64,000 nt of DNA from Elmis aenea (lineage: Eukaryota > Arthropoda > Insecta > Coleoptera > Elmidae), in the NCBI GenBank assembly GCA_947652605.1, contig OX393576.1:64270966-64334965 (forward strand), in the 5' to 3' direction. A program made the position numbers and the translations under genes. The notes beneath the pieces were generated by a model that searched no databases, was not told where the DNA came from, and worked only from the letters and a program-made list of their open reading frames with translations. Numbering within the stretch: the first letter of the stretch is position 1; each line of letters begins with the position of its first letter. Shown here one piece after another: positions 24,049 to 36,064 of the stretch.

Positions 24049-24475
24049 TGTCCGAAACTTTCTTCGCCCGTAATTCTTCGCCCACAATTCTTCGCCCGTA
24101 ATTCTTCGCCCACAATTCTTCGCCTTTACAATTCTTCGCCGCCACAGTTTTTCGCCGCATACAAGCATATCACAAATTTTGTTTGTAAATGTAATTGTTT
24201 TTATTTAAAACATAATTTTTACAGATTATTTTACATTAGGTCAGGTAAGGTCAGATTAGGTCACATTAATTTAATTTTAATCCATACTATAATAACATAA
24301 ACAAGACTAAAAATCACAACATACGCTATTTATGTAGCAATTTTTAAACATAATATTAAAAGAAGATGTATTAATATACAACAAACAACTTTAGGCTAAT
24401 GTAAAATAATCTGTAAAAATTACGTTATAAATAAAAACAATCACATTTACAAATAAAATGTGTGATATGCTATAG
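24049..24475. mobile_element. Foldback with TTCTTCGCC arms, copy 2, one arm lost
   Basis: The left array (about 24060-24150) repeats TTCTTCGCCCACAA units and passes into the same AGCATATCACAAATTTTG block as copy 1. The interior is copy 1's interior in inverted orientation. The right arm stops at GTGTGATATGC before any minisatellite, so that array is deleted. Confidence 0.8.
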
Positions 24476-24639
24476 CAACCAGTCTATTTAACATAACAAA
24501 AACCGATCACCTCTGTAAATGATAGTTTAAAGTGGATAACCTATGTTGTCAATATTGTTAGTTGTTAATTGTTAAGTGAAAATGAAATTTTATACTAAAC
24601 AAGAAAAGTTAGAAATGATTTTAATTCACGAAGAGTGTG

Positions 24640-24928
24640 GAAGAAATAAACTTTAAACTGATTTTTCTCGAAAACATTCTTATGTATTCATAATTTTTTA
24701 ATACATGGTCATAATCAGAATTTAATTCTCTCTCCGAATCAACAAAAATGTGTATACTAAGTAATTTAATTAAAACAGTTGCCTATCGCGGATTTGACTT
24801 CGTCATCGTTGAGATAACAAATGCACATCACTAAATAAAGAATTTGTCGCCGTTTCCAAAAATATAAGATTTGTTGGGGTTATTTTCAATATTTAAAAAG
24901 TTATAGGGGTGCGACTTGAATCACCCAG
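24640..24928. repeat. Family B MITE copy
   Basis: Shares the TTGCCTATCGCGGATTTGAC block and TTGTTGGGGTTATTTTCAAT with 2566-2843 and 37190-37494, and ends in GAATCACCCAG before TA. The left boundary is not defined. Confidence 0.65.
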
Positions 24929-24929
24929 T

Positions 24930-25876
24930 ATGGGTTGATAAAAGTGTTTACGAGTCATAATTAAAATAATTAAAGTAAGACTTGCAAGTGCTTTTAAATT
25001 TTACCAAATAACAGCTAGATTCGACGAAATATTTAACATATCGTGTAAGGATTAAGCTATGAAGAGAAAGGTATTAGACGAAATTTCACGTTTGACTGAT
25101 TTAGACAATGAAAACGAGGTATGTATGGGTATGAAACTTTAGACCAACTCAATTCGCATTATGCCGTTGCCATGACAATAAGCGCGCAATTGTGAAAGTG
25201 TCAACAGAAAGCGTTAACCCGCTCATGGCAAAACCCGGCCACCCTAAATGTTTAGTGGACCGTGTCTAAATGTAAAATTTGCTTTGAACAATAATAGCGC
25301 TAGATCAGTTTGCGTATTTCGCTATAGCGAAATGAATTTTTGTTTTGTTATCGCTTAAATACAAAGGCCGGGCAGGCAGCCTTTTGTTGTAATCCGACGC
25401 TTAATAAAATTTCTTGGCGAAACATTATTTCTGAATTTCATATTGTGCATTCCTAAGATTTTATCTGCTATGCAACGAGAAATATGTTTGGAATGCTTTC
25501 GACTGCTGGCCAATCCATGTGACCTGCGCTATGTTATCATAACAAGATATCCCTCAGCAAGTAATTTCGAAAGAATCCCATAATGAAAAATTTTAGGCTT
25601 TAAAAATGTACCTCTAAGAATAGTTCTGCAAATATTAACTAATAAGAATACGTACTGTTCCTTGTAATTATTTAAAAGAATGGCAACTCTGTTTGATTTG
25701 TTAAATGATCTCGTTACAGCAAAAATTAGTTATAAACAAATTTTTTTTACCCTAACAATATTGTTGAAGCACCAAAGGTTTTATTTTTGTATTGCTGATT
25801 CGCTGTTTTAGCAATAATCAAGAGTGCAACTATGTAACATTTGTTATAAAAATACCGGGTACACAAGTACCATATA
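24930..25876. other. Mostly unique spacer
   Basis: Contains a speculative 20-codon exon (25059-25118) and otherwise AT-rich sequence. A GC-richer patch lies near 25185-25280. Confidence 0.4.
25059..25118 (+). CDS. Speculative 5' coding exon
   Basis: An ATG opens exactly 20 codons (MKRKVLDEISRLTDLDNENE) ending at GAG, followed directly by GTATGT, a good splice-donor match, in phase 0. The peptide is charged and hydrophilic like many N-termini. The acceptor exon was not found, the peptide is not recognised, and such a match can arise by chance in 64 kb. It could also belong to an unrecognised transposon. Confidence 0.2.
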
Positions 25877-26219
25877 CAGGGTGTCCAGTGTAAGTGTAAA
25901 ATGAACTACATGGGTATCTCGGTAACCGTTAAAAATACAAAATCGGTTAAATGGGGAAAAAGTTGCGCAATTACATGCGTAATAATAATTCAGTTTAACA
26001 TTTTCAATAATTTAACCTGTTACGTAGTACCACGATGAAAACAAAGAATGTACATTTTCTTAAAACCTCAATATTACCTTTATTTGAAAAGATTTGTACG
26101 CCAAATTTTCAGTAGGCCTTGGTGTCGTGGTTAAACAATTGCAACGACTATTTCTAACAACTGTCAAATAATGCATATTTTTCTGTAAATCAAACAAGTT
26201 AGTGATTTTCAAGTTTTAA

Positions 26220-26336
26220 ATGGATCGTGTTTCAAATAAGCATAAATATGAAATGTGGGAGTGCTTTATTCTCTGTAGGAGAAATGATATTATAGTTGCA
26301 GAAATGTATTTCCATAAATATCCGGAAAGACGTCAG
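26220..26336 (+). pseudogene. DUF4817-type transposase N-terminus, left-arm copy
   Basis: Reads MDRVSNKHKYEMWECFILCR and then RNDIIVAEMYFHKYPERRQ, matching the start of the 32212 transposase remnant. This is the N-terminal helix-turn-helix region (DUF4817-like) that binds transposon ends in this family. It stops at the junction with the inverted copy at 26336/26337. Only 39 residues remain and no catalytic part is present. Confidence 0.8.
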
Positions 26337-26744
26337 ACATTATGTTTTCTGATGAACCATCGACAAAATTTCATTCTTCTCATCTGATCACCTTGACAGG
26401 GGCATTCACGATAGGGATGATACTTGAAACGCCTTAATATTGTACCGGCTGTTAATCGAGCGACACCTATTGTGTTTTCTATCTCACGTAAAGACGTACG
26501 GGGATTGTCAGTTACGGCTTGCAAAACTAAATTTTCTTTATTTTTATCAGTACGCCGGTTTCTCTCCGACTTAACTTTTTAACTTAATTATTAGGTTATC
26601 ACGTAATCGCCGAAACATGCTTCTACCTGGCTGACGTCTTTACGGGTATTTATTGAAATACATTTCTGCAGCCATAATATAATTTCTCCTAGAGGATAAA
26701 ACATTCCAACATTTCATATTTATGCTTATCTGAAAAACGATCCA
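26337..26744 (-). pseudogene. DUF4817-type transposase N-terminal half, right-arm copy
   Basis: Minus-strand copy starting at the ATG near 26744 (MDRFSDKHKYEMLECFIL), with several stops and frameshifts. It continues through SMFRRLRDNL to an open stretch reading LQAVTDNPRTSLREIENTIG, then VARLTAGTILRRFKYHPY and DQMRRMKFCRWF. This covers both helix-turn-helix segments; the DDE catalytic domain is missing. It is longer than the opposite arm's copy, so the foldback is asymmetric in its coding part. Confidence 0.8.
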
Positions 26745-27310
26745 TCAAAAACTTGAAAATCACTAACTTGTTTGCACTACAGAAAAATATGTGTTATTTG
26801 ACAGTTGTTAGAAATAGTCGTTGCAATTGTTTTAATCACGACACCAAGGCCTACTGTGGTGACACCTTAATTTTGCAAATTTTCATATTTTCCTTAGGTT
26901 TAACATACGGATGATATACATGGTTGAAAAGCATTTGTTATGGAGATTTGAAAAATGCAAAAATAGAATATGGCGTCCATAAGAAAAACAAAAGTTGGGT
27001 ATGACCGCGCGAAACATAGTAGGCTTAGAATATTTTTAACGTCATTTTTAAAATTCTTATTGGTTACTTCTCCGATCCTGAAAATTTGGCGCACAAATCT
27101 TTTCAAATATAGGCAATATCGAGGTTTTAAGAAAATGTACATTTTTCGTTTTCATCGTCGTACTACGTAACAGGATGAACTATTGAAAATGTAAAACTGG
27201 ATTATTGTTACGCATGTAATTGAGCAACTTTTTCCTTCCCATTTAACCGGTTTTGTATTTCTAACGGTTTCCGAGATACCCATGTACTTCATTTTAAACT
27301 GGACACTTTG

Positions 27311-28954
27311 TATACCCGGCGCAGCCACCACAACTGTTAGAAACATTATACTAGAAACGTGCGTCAAATGTAAGTTTAGAATCAACGTTGGTACAAAAAA
27401 ATTGACCCTCAAAGTAATTTAAAATAACTATAATCATTTTGATACTATTGAAGTTTCGCAAAGCAAATCGCTTAAGTTATTATTCAGCATCAGCACTAAG
27501 GTCTCGTAATGTCACAAATTTTACCTAACCTAGATTTCAGCATCAACCAAAAAAATAAACGAGTTTTCAACAATTTCGACAAACCCTGTTCACGTCAAGC
27601 GAAGTTTTGATGAGACATATATATTGTTAACCCAACATTTAACCATACAATTCACATGAGATTCTTCAAATATTGTCCTTAGTGTCGACACAGTTCTCGA
27701 CCTTAGTGGCAACTTAATGATATTTTGTGGCGCTCATTAAGTGTGTTTGTTCCTGATCCACTCTGGATGCCATAACTTAAACTCGCATATCTGTTGTGAC
27801 GTAATCATGGCCTATTCAGGATGCATGGTCTACGTGCCGACGCCAGTAGCACCGAAGGGTTTGTTTTTTAAGCAGCAATTACGAAAATCAATACGGAACA
27901 TCGAGACAAATTCGCGATAACGATATATCAGTTTTAACACTCCCTGTCAAGAATCAATAGAATCGGCTAAGGCGTGCTAATACAGTTTTAAAAGTGTCTC
28001 CGAAAACGACGCCTTTTGCTGCAAAATAATTAATGAGATTTCATTCCGAGCACAGTAAATTGTGATCGAAATAAACAAGTTTTTTGTTAAAGATAAAATG
28101 TAACAATGGCATTTATCAGGAGCATGTCATAGGACAAGCAATGCACAAAGCCAAACTGGTTGGCGGGGATTTTTTTGTTACGGCTTTTGTAAACTTTTAG
28201 AGAATTTATTTAGAAACGTTTTGAATAGAAGGTCTCGTTATGTTGGTTAAACAATAAACTAACCACTGCTTGCATCCCTAAAGGTTTGAAAAGAAATTGA
28301 CATTTACATATCAAAGAAAAATAAAAACAAGAAAACAAAGCCATGTTATTCTTTATACTTTGCGCCATAATATTTGGTATTACTTTCAGTAAAAATATTT
28401 TTGTACCGTTACAATTTAATAGTACATTTTTTGTCCTTAATTTTCTATTTAAGAAAGCAACTGTCTGCCTTTGTTAGCTTTTTGCGTAACTTTTTCTGTT
28501 CGCTCTTGGAACGGATTATCTTTTCAGACATTCACTAGTAGAAAGGCAACAAAGGAGGAGACTTTTAAAATCTAAATGACACAATTGTCTACAAAACTGA
28601 TTAAAACGCGAAAAAAGCAATTTAATTTGTACAAACATATTCGGAAAGTAAAAACCATTTGTCTATTAAAATAAACAAGAATTAACTTTGTGAACTTTAG
28701 TATTTTTTATACCCTAAACTAAACTACTTATTTACATAGTTTTTATTAATATTGAGAATATTATCAAAGGAGGGCACAAGCTTCTGTAAACTCTTTTTAC
28801 AGAATCGGCCTCCTGCTCTGCTTCTTAGACGCCACTCTTGTTAAAGAAACATTGGCCACAAAACTTTTAATCGTCCAAAAAGTTAGTTTAGTAGGTATAT
28901 CATGTCTAGCGCATGATAAAAATTTAAACATCAGCACTTTCAGTAGGTAATATA
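27311..28954. other. No gene recognised
   Basis: Unique AT-rich spacer with no transposon ends or domains seen. Confidence 0.5.
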
Positions 28955-29988
28955 CAGGGTGTTTCTTAAATATTGCGAAAAAAATGCAGGAGGTGATTCC
29001 CTATCAAAAATTAAGGGTAGTCTTTATATAACATTTTTTCCTTGGACGTCTCCTTTCGGAGGGAGCGGTAAAATTAAGTTTTTATTTTATTTCTTAAATT
29101 TGGATAACTGTAGAAGAATGATATTTGGCAGATGTTTTATACTTATTAAAAGGTTTCCCATAGTAATATTTTTAATCATCTCCCACCTTCACAGGGGGCT
29201 GAAAAGTGCGACCCCTGTTGTTTTTTTTTTTATCAGAACATTTTGGTGGGTCGAAATTTTACAATTAAAAAATGTTGTTTTGAAAGCTTAATGTATTTAG
29301 ATATTTTTTTTATTCCTTGTTTTTTTTGTTGTAAAACCTACCGTTTTTGAATAAAAAATAAAATAAGTAAACATGAACCATCAAATAATATTTCCATATA
29401 AAACTATTCATATTGGTGGTTACCATGGTTTGTTTATGTTCATATTGGGTAAAATTGACGGGTGTAATTCATTTTGACGTTTACGCGGCGACAACGCTAA
29501 GACGCCCGTCAATTCTACCCAATATTAACATAAACAAACCAAGGTAACCACCAAAATGAATCGTTTTATATTGGAATATTTGATGGTTCCCGTTTACTTA
29601 TTTTATTTTTTATTTAAAAACGGTAGGTTTTACGAGCAAAGTTAAAAAATAAACTATGCTTTCAAAACAAAATTTTTTGTTGCAAAATTATAACCCACCA
29701 AAAAGTTCTGATAAAAAAATCAACAGGGGTCGCACTTTTCAGCCCCCTGTGAAGGTGGGAGATGATTAAAAATATTACTATGGGAAACCTTTTAATAAGT
29801 ATAAGACATCTACTAAATATCATTCTTCTACATTTATCCAAATTTGATAAATAAAATAAAAACCTAATTTTACCGCTCCCCTTTAGGGGGGTGTAACTCC
29901 AAAAGGAGACGTCTAAGGAAAAAATTTTATATGACAGACCCCCCTTAATTATCCATAACCTTGTTCGCAATATTTAAGAAACACCCTG
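28955..29988. mobile_element. 1.03-kb foldback element
   Basis: Tips CAGGGTGTTTCTTAAATATT and its inverse, with TA on both sides. The arms are inverted-homologous for about 450-480 bp, to a centre near 29470. Each arm, read inward, carries an open frame (28959-29291 plus; 29662-29970 minus) sharing segments such as LIKRFPIVIFLIISHLHRGL. They look similar because the arms are copies of each other. Lacks the GGGRATCTCG box found in related families. Confidence 0.9.
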
Positions 29989-29989
29989 T

Positions 29990-30965
29990 ATAAAAGTATC
30001 TTTAAAATCTGTACATGGTAAATTAAAATAGGGGTAAAACTTAACGTATTTATATCAAGATATATATTTAAAGACAGTTTCAAACACGTATTAGTGTAGG
30101 GTTCTCTACAGTCACACGTAGAAAGTTTAGTTTCAAGTCAGTCGTTTAGTGTTAGAGCCGTGAAGCAAGGCCTGGGATATAAAGATTGTGAGCTTATTTC
30201 TGATAGCTGTTATTGGCTGGTTAAAAACTGAAGTTTTCTTGTTATCTTACCACTTCGTTTGTTGCAGCTCATTTCAGCTAACGCTGATATATTAAAGCTT
30301 TGTTTTGTGATAAAACTGTAACAGTAACCCACGTATGAAATTTGAATACTTTAATGTAATTCTCAAAGTTAAAAGCCTTCTTTAACAAACACAAAACTAG
30401 ACTGCAATGAATTAATTGTAATACTAGCATTCTTAATAAATTTTATGAATATATTAATGAAGTACTTTGCTGTAACGACTTGAATTATGAAAGAGTTGTC
30501 CGTGTCAACTTGTTTCTATCGCGATAGCTTTTGAAAATAAAAATAATTGAAACGGTTTACCTCTTTAACCTGCCTATTCACGGTTTCATTTTAAACGTAC
30601 AGAAACTTTCACCGCCCTTTTAAAGTTTGCATAACTTGGGGTTCGCTCATTACCATAGCTGCAATTAGCGAACGAGAGCTGAATGCAAACTAGCTAAGGA
30701 GGCCTTTGAGGCACCCACTGCAATTAGTACATAAAAGACAATGTGACAGGAAAAAAGCAACGACACAGAAGTAATAAAGAGTGCTTGGATTAATGGCGCT
30801 TGCTTTGCTAGTGAATCAGCAACATTATCTTTTAATTCAGACAATTTCACACTTTCCCTTTTATGAATCGACCAAATTTAAGTTCTACAAAATTTCTTGA
30901 AGGTATTTAAGACTTGTTGATGCTCTGTTGAGTTAAAAAGGGCAACAATAACCGTTCCATTACTT
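29990..30965. other. No gene recognised
   Basis: AT-rich. A 61-codon minus frame (30665-30850) with a hydrophobic stretch has no family resemblance. Confidence 0.5.
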
Positions 30966-31391
30966 TAGCGTCATTCAAAAACTCTGCAACAGATGGAAAA
31001 GTTTTTTATTATCGATTTCTCAACAAATTTTATTCTTGATAAAAGTTGGTGCATGATCCAAACCTAAATCTGTTGCAGACGTTTTGAATGTTAAAATTTC
31101 TTAAAAAATAAAAATTGGGATTTGTACATCATAAGTTAAATCTAGCCTTATTTTTAAATTCTAAAAAACTTTTTCTATAAAATGTTTTTGTATATCTTAA
31201 AATAAAGGCAATTTACTCTTGCGAATATTTCAAAAATCGATAAAATCTAGTGTCCTATGACTTTTTATCGAACTTTTTTTTATCTAAAATTTAGTTTTCG
31301 ACCATGCACCAACTTTTATCAAGAATAAGATTTTTTAAGAACTCAATAATAACATTTTTTTTATTTGTTGCAGACTTTTTGAATGACGCTG
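30966..31391. mobile_element. TA-type MITE (GCGTCATTCAAAAA family)
   Basis: The right end, reversed, reads CAGCGTCATTCAAAAAGTCT, with TA beyond. The left end carries GCGTCATTCAAAAACTCTGC with the first bases mutated. Inside, a GATAAAAGTTGGTGCATG block appears in inverted orientation at the other end. The tip differs from the CAGGGTG families. Confidence 0.75.
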
Positions 31392-31393
31392 TA

Positions 31394-32099
31394 TATTTAA
31401 TTTTTGAGTTCGCAAAACAGTGTTTTCCATCTACTCAACATTTTCCCTCGAAAAATATCTTCCCGTGCTATATCACCTAAAAATTCGATTTAATTTCCTA
31501 TTTCACTAAACGCGAGTGACTAAATCTATAAACAAATGAGTCCAGAAGTCAGCGCTATGATTTTTTCCGCCGATTTTAATCTCCATGCGCTCTCTTAAAA
31601 AGGAAGTCAAATTTGGGATCCCTTTCCGGACGAATTAAAAATAACAATCAGCTAATGTTTTCCAGGAAAGGGACGCATTTCCTGCGTGGTAAAAATTAGC
31701 GCAGTTATTTATTTGAACGGACCCAGGCAAAATACACAAAAAAAATGTACACGAGACTTAACAGAAATTTAGTTGTTTTCGCATAAATATAATTGAAGTA
31801 AACAACAATTTCTGAACAAGCGCATGATTATTGATATGATAACGATGACAAAATAAGCCTGTTGTTTTGTTGCACAACAAAGAATACAATATCTTTAGGT
31901 ACAGTTTCCTTTGCTTATTTTACTGAAATAATATAATGAGATCTAAAACAACCGTATCTTTTGTTAGTTTCAAACTATTTTGTCCTATAAGGGTTGACTT
32001 CTTAAGTTATATGGATTATTAATACGATATTTATTCAAGGAACCTTCAAACGTATAGATGGTTCGATCTGAAATATTAAGTGTGACTTAAGATTTTTAC
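31394..32099. other. No gene recognised
   Basis: AT-rich spacer; nothing supportable. Confidence 0.5.
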
Positions 32100-33719
32100 T
32101 ACAGTGGCCTTGGTGTCGTGATTAAACAACTGCAACGACTATTCTTTCCAAACTGTCAAATAATACATATTTTTCTGTAGTGCAAACAAGTTAGTGATTT
32201 CCGAGTTTTCAATGGATCGTTTTTCAAATAAGTATAAATATGAAATGTTGAAGTGCTTTATTCTCTGTAGGAGAAATGATATTATGGCTGCAAAAATGTA
32301 TTTCAATAAATACCCGGAAAGACTCCAGCCAGGTAGAAGCATGTTTCGGCGATTACGTGATAACTTAATAAATAATGGAAGCTTTGTTAAGTCTAAAAGA
32401 AGTCGGCGCACGGAGGAAACTAAAGAAAATTTGGTTCTGCAAGCCGTAACTGACAATACCCGTACGTCTTTATGTGAGATAGAAAACACAATAGGTGTCG
32501 CTCGATTAACAGCCGGTACAATTTTAAGACTTCAAGGACTTCAAAATGGTGATCAAATGAGAAGAATGGAATTTTGTCGATGGTTCAACAAAAAAACATA
32601 TTGAAATTCCAAACTCTACTATGAAAATCTTGCGTTCGGACGAAAGCCGATTAACTAGTTGCGAATTACCTAATCGTTAAATACGGTTTTTTAATCTGAT
32701 AAAAATCCTCAGATATTTCGTGGATTAAGACACCAGATTAAATGGAAATTCAATTTGGATGTGTTGTTGGTACCCACATCGTTGGCTCATTTTTTTACGT
32801 TTGAAAACGTTAAATCTGTGTGACATTTGCAAACTAACGTAGCAGAACGAATTACTAAACTACCGCTTGCTACTTTACAAAATCTGATTTTCCAGCACAT
32901 AATGCGAATATTGTTACAGACTTTTTAAATAACGAATACCATGATAACTGGGTAGGAAACCAGGGACCAACAAGGTGGCCTGCTAGATCGCCGGACCTCA
33001 CTCCCCTTGATTTTTTTGATTAGGGCTATTTAAAAAAATCAGATGTACTCAGAATCCTACGAAACTGTAGAAGAACTACGTCAGGCAATTGAAGAAGCGA
33101 CATTTTTGAACACATACTTTGTTAATACTCTAATACTTATGCTTCTAACTTTTTTCACTGTTTTCGTATTCAATTTTATATATGTTTCATACCACTCCTA
33201 TGTTTGTTTTGACGTTAACAAGTAAAATTTAAATTAATTTTCATAGAGATACCAAGGTCTACTGTGGTGAAACCTTGATTTGGCAAATTTTCATATTTTT
33301 CCTAGGTTAAACAAACGGATGCTTTACATGGTTGAAAAGCATTTGTTATGGAGATTTGAAAAATGCAAAAATCCAATATGGCGTCCGTAAAAAAAACAAA
33401 AGTTGGTTATGACCGCGCGAAACATAGTAGGCCTAAAATGTTTTTAATGTCATTTTTAAAATCCTTATTAGTTGCTTCGACAATCCTGAAAATTTGGGCC
33501 ACAAATCTTTTCAAATAAAGGTAATAAGGAGGTTTTAAGAAAACGTACGTTTTTTGTTTTCATCGTGTAATTATGTAACAGGATAAATTATTGAAAATGT
33601 AAAACTGGATTATTGTTAGGTACGCATGTAATTGCGCAACTTTTTCCCCATTTAACCAATTTTGTATTTCTAAGAGTTTCCGAGATAGCTATGTATTTCA
33701 TTTTAAACTGGACATCCTG
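32100..33719 (+). mobile_element. DUF4817-type transposon, left end missing
   Basis: The sequence from 32100 (GGCCTTGGTGTCGTG) matches the internal region of the 25877-27310 element. The right end, reversed, reads CAGGATGTCCAGTTTAAAAT, with TA outside. About 240 bp of the left terminus is absent. This is the only copy in the window spanning the whole transposase gene. Confidence 0.8.
32212..33225 (+). pseudogene. DUF4817/DDE transposase, frameshifted
   Basis: A transposase would cut and paste its own element after binding the terminal repeats. The start ATG at 32212 (MDRFSNKYKYEMLKCFILCR) was chosen because both truncated copies in the window start there. The frame stays open for 130 codons to 32604. 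It covers an N-terminal DUF4817-like helix-turn-helix, a basic linker (SKRSRRTEET) and a second helix-turn-helix (EIENTIGVARLTAGTIL), ending in DQMRRMEFCRWFN. Beyond that the DDE domain is readable only in shifting frames: SDKNPQIFRGLRHQIKWKFN, and WPARSPDLTPLDFF near 32972 followed by a stop and GYLK. The last stretch is VEELRQAIEEA. The catalytic region is clearly inactive. Confidence 0.85.
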
Positions 33720-33721
33720 TA

Positions 33722-35235
33722 TAATGCGTTGGTTTATGTAAAGTACGTACAGGCGTTATCATAAATTCATCTTAACATGCTGCTGTCTTTAAATAGGTTG
33801 GTAAAAATTGCCCTTTTTATTTTAAAATGTAATCTTCATTGAAATCAAAAATTTTATCTTGGCATTTGTTTTGATTAACCCTTACAGTAAATATTGTAGT
33901 AAAATCCTTAATCACCTTCATTTATTGCAACTGCTGTTAATATCAGATTGTGTTACAATTTAGAAAATGACGTTTTATCACGTCAACAAGTGAAGTGATG
34001 GCCATTATCGAGCGTTAGAAGTTTGCACTACAAGCAAAACTGTTCCGAGTTCTCGCTAATTTAATGTATGTACAATCAGCATTTATTGTTGCACTTAAAT
34101 GCAAAAGTAATTTAAGGTTAATGGTCGTTTATTTAAAAAAATAAATAGCAAAGGGAAATAATATTTTAAAACTTGAGATAAGTATTGTGTACTAGTTGCT
34201 TACACGTAACGAACACAAACACGGGTGAATTATAATTGTGCATGTATTTTTGAAGGCACACGCTACAGAAACTCTGACAGTAATGTACTTAATATTTTTC
34301 GTACTATCAAGAATAACAATGGCAATAAAAGTAATCCTTTTCACACAATAGTTTTTTTTAAGACATGCTATACACGCTAGGACAATATTTTTGCGACGCA
34401 ATTTTGGAACAGACGCCATTGTTCGTAAAAGAATATTTGCCTCAATAAATACATAGATTTCAGTCTACATAAAAACGTTAAATTAAATGAATTGAATGAA
34501 GGTGTCTTGGTAGGTGATGAATATAACTACGTCGCCCGCGTGCAATATTACTTTGGTGAAAAATCCGAGAGCCGGGAATGTATAAGCTGTGAAAAATGAA
34601 TGCACTAAAACTGTACTGATTCTATAAAATTAAAATACTCGCAATATTGTCACAAAGGCTTTAAGGCCGAACCCTTAAAGTCAATGTGTGCTTGGGGGGT
34701 AGCTCGGGATTAATAATGAAGCTAATTGAGAACTATGAAATTGAGCAGATTTATAATAAGAACCAGATGAACACATTGACAAATAGAAACCTTACAGAAC
34801 GGTGACTCACTGGACCTAAGGTAATTACGGCCATCTCGGCCGGTTGCTCTACGACTGACTCTACTGTTGACTGTCGACTCTTGACTAATGACTCCCTTCA
34901 ATTTGGGAGCTTATTTATACCAATATTTTACCTCAGTGACGTCTTCATAACAACATAATACGGAATTACATGGTCTCTGTGCTAATTAACGCAATGCTAT
35001 TTGCTTACACTGCAGAAACATAATACTAGACCTAAAAACAGCATTGTGTTGTACCTTGTAACATTGGCCTATAAACGGTGTTTTGTAAACAGTAATGCAA
35101 CTAACTAAGTTACCACATTTAGGAAATATATTAGTTTGACAATATTAGCAATGAAAAAGTAAATTTTGTGCCATTTTTTGACAACACTGAATAAATTTAA
35201 GATGTTTACAAACCATGGAAAAAATGCAAAGACCC
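33722..35235. other. No gene; unique sequence
   Basis: Includes a less AT-rich patch at 34490-34900 with a degenerate GACT-rich run (about 34848-34890). A 75-codon minus frame (34192-34419) is unrecognised. Confidence 0.4.
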
Positions 35236-35860
35236 TATGCATGATAGCATACGCAAATGACTGTTCTGTTCCTTAAGGCAAGTACATCGGCTGAAGTTGA
35301 GAATATGGCGATGCAAGATCTTAAATTTATTAAACAATGGTTGGATACTAATATTCTCACTCTTAATTATAAAAAAAAAGTAATTTTATTACATTTTCTG
35401 TATATAAAAACCACCAACCAAATTGGAAGAATACTAAAATTCATGATGTTAAATGTAATCCTGTAAATAATTGAGATTGTACTTGTCTAATAACTCGAGT
35501 AAACTCTGTCAAATATCTAGGAATTACAATCGATAAATTTATGAGGTGGGACATACAAACTAATAATCTATGTACCCGAGTTAGAAAAACAATATACTTG
35601 TTCAAAAAAATGAGAACAATTCTATCTATTCCTACCTTACGTATTTTCTACTTTGCATTGGTACAATCTCTTTTAACTTACATTGCCGAATTCAGAATAA
35701 AATGCTCTACAAATTGGCGTTAAAACCAGATATAGTGTCCATAAGAAAAAATTTACCTGATGATGGTTTAAGAAAAGCGAAACGTCGCATGAAAAATATA
35801 ATTAGGGATTTTGATTCCTTGCAAAAAGTGGCTCTAAAAAAGTTTTAACAGAAAAGAAAT
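35236..35860 (+). pseudogene. LINE reverse transcriptase remnant (I-group-like)
   Basis: Fragment of a non-LTR RT in changing frames. IAYANDCS at 35248 stands where YADDT is expected, so a catalytic aspartate is lost. Then FLKASTSAEVENMAMQDLK and IKQWLDTNILTLNYKK follow, the W-x-x-N-x-LxLN segment after the active site. Near 35510-35725 is VKYLGITIDKFMRWD, then FYFALVQSLLTYIAEF. Both ends are missing. The residues from about 35700 on (DDGLRKAKRRMKN) are not clearly part of the RT. Clade (Jockey, CR1 or L2) cannot be settled. Confidence 0.75.
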
Positions 35861-35869
35861 TCGACATCA

Positions 35870-36062
35870 AATGAAAAAGTTACGGACTAAAAACAAAATT
35901 CCATTTTTTTACTTTTCCCCCTATATCTCAAAAACTGAAAAGCTAGGTAAGTTCTGTTTGCGTCAAATTATTAAGCACCTGAATATACAACTTTGCCCTA
36001 ATTTAACCGTAGTCGTAACTCTACGAGATCCCCATAGTGGCCCTCGAAAGACGAGAACCCTG
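35870..36062 (-). mobile_element. Solo right end of a CAGGGT-tipped element
   Basis: Reversed, it begins CAGGGTTCTCGTCTTTCGAG, then GGGCCACTATGGGGATCTCG, with TA outside. The GGGCCACTAT..GGGATCTCG segment resembles the 16820-18100 element. The left partner was not found; the LINE fragment may have been inside the same element. Confidence 0.6.
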
Positions 36063-36064
36063 TA

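Larger units (their letters stand above)
25877..27310. mobile_element. Foldback made from the 5' end of a DUF4817-type transposon
   Basis: The left tip CAGGGTGTCCAGTGTAAG and the right tip (reversed CAAAGTGTCCAGTTTAAA) are inverted, with TA/TATA on both sides. The inverted arms extend about 340 bp through a TTCATCGT..TACGTAG segment to the transposase start codon and beyond. The centre holds two convergent copies of the transposase N-terminus. The same family has a longer transposase copy at 32100-33719. Confidence 0.9.

Noticed and set aside
24037..24155. Regularly spaced short repeats, at first sight CRISPR-like
   Set aside because: Units are adjacent and diverged, with no unique spacers, in an insect-like genome; they are foldback minisatellite arms.
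32139..32489. 116-codon minus-strand ORF
   Set aside because: Antisense shadow of the DUF4817 transposase fragment starting at 32212.
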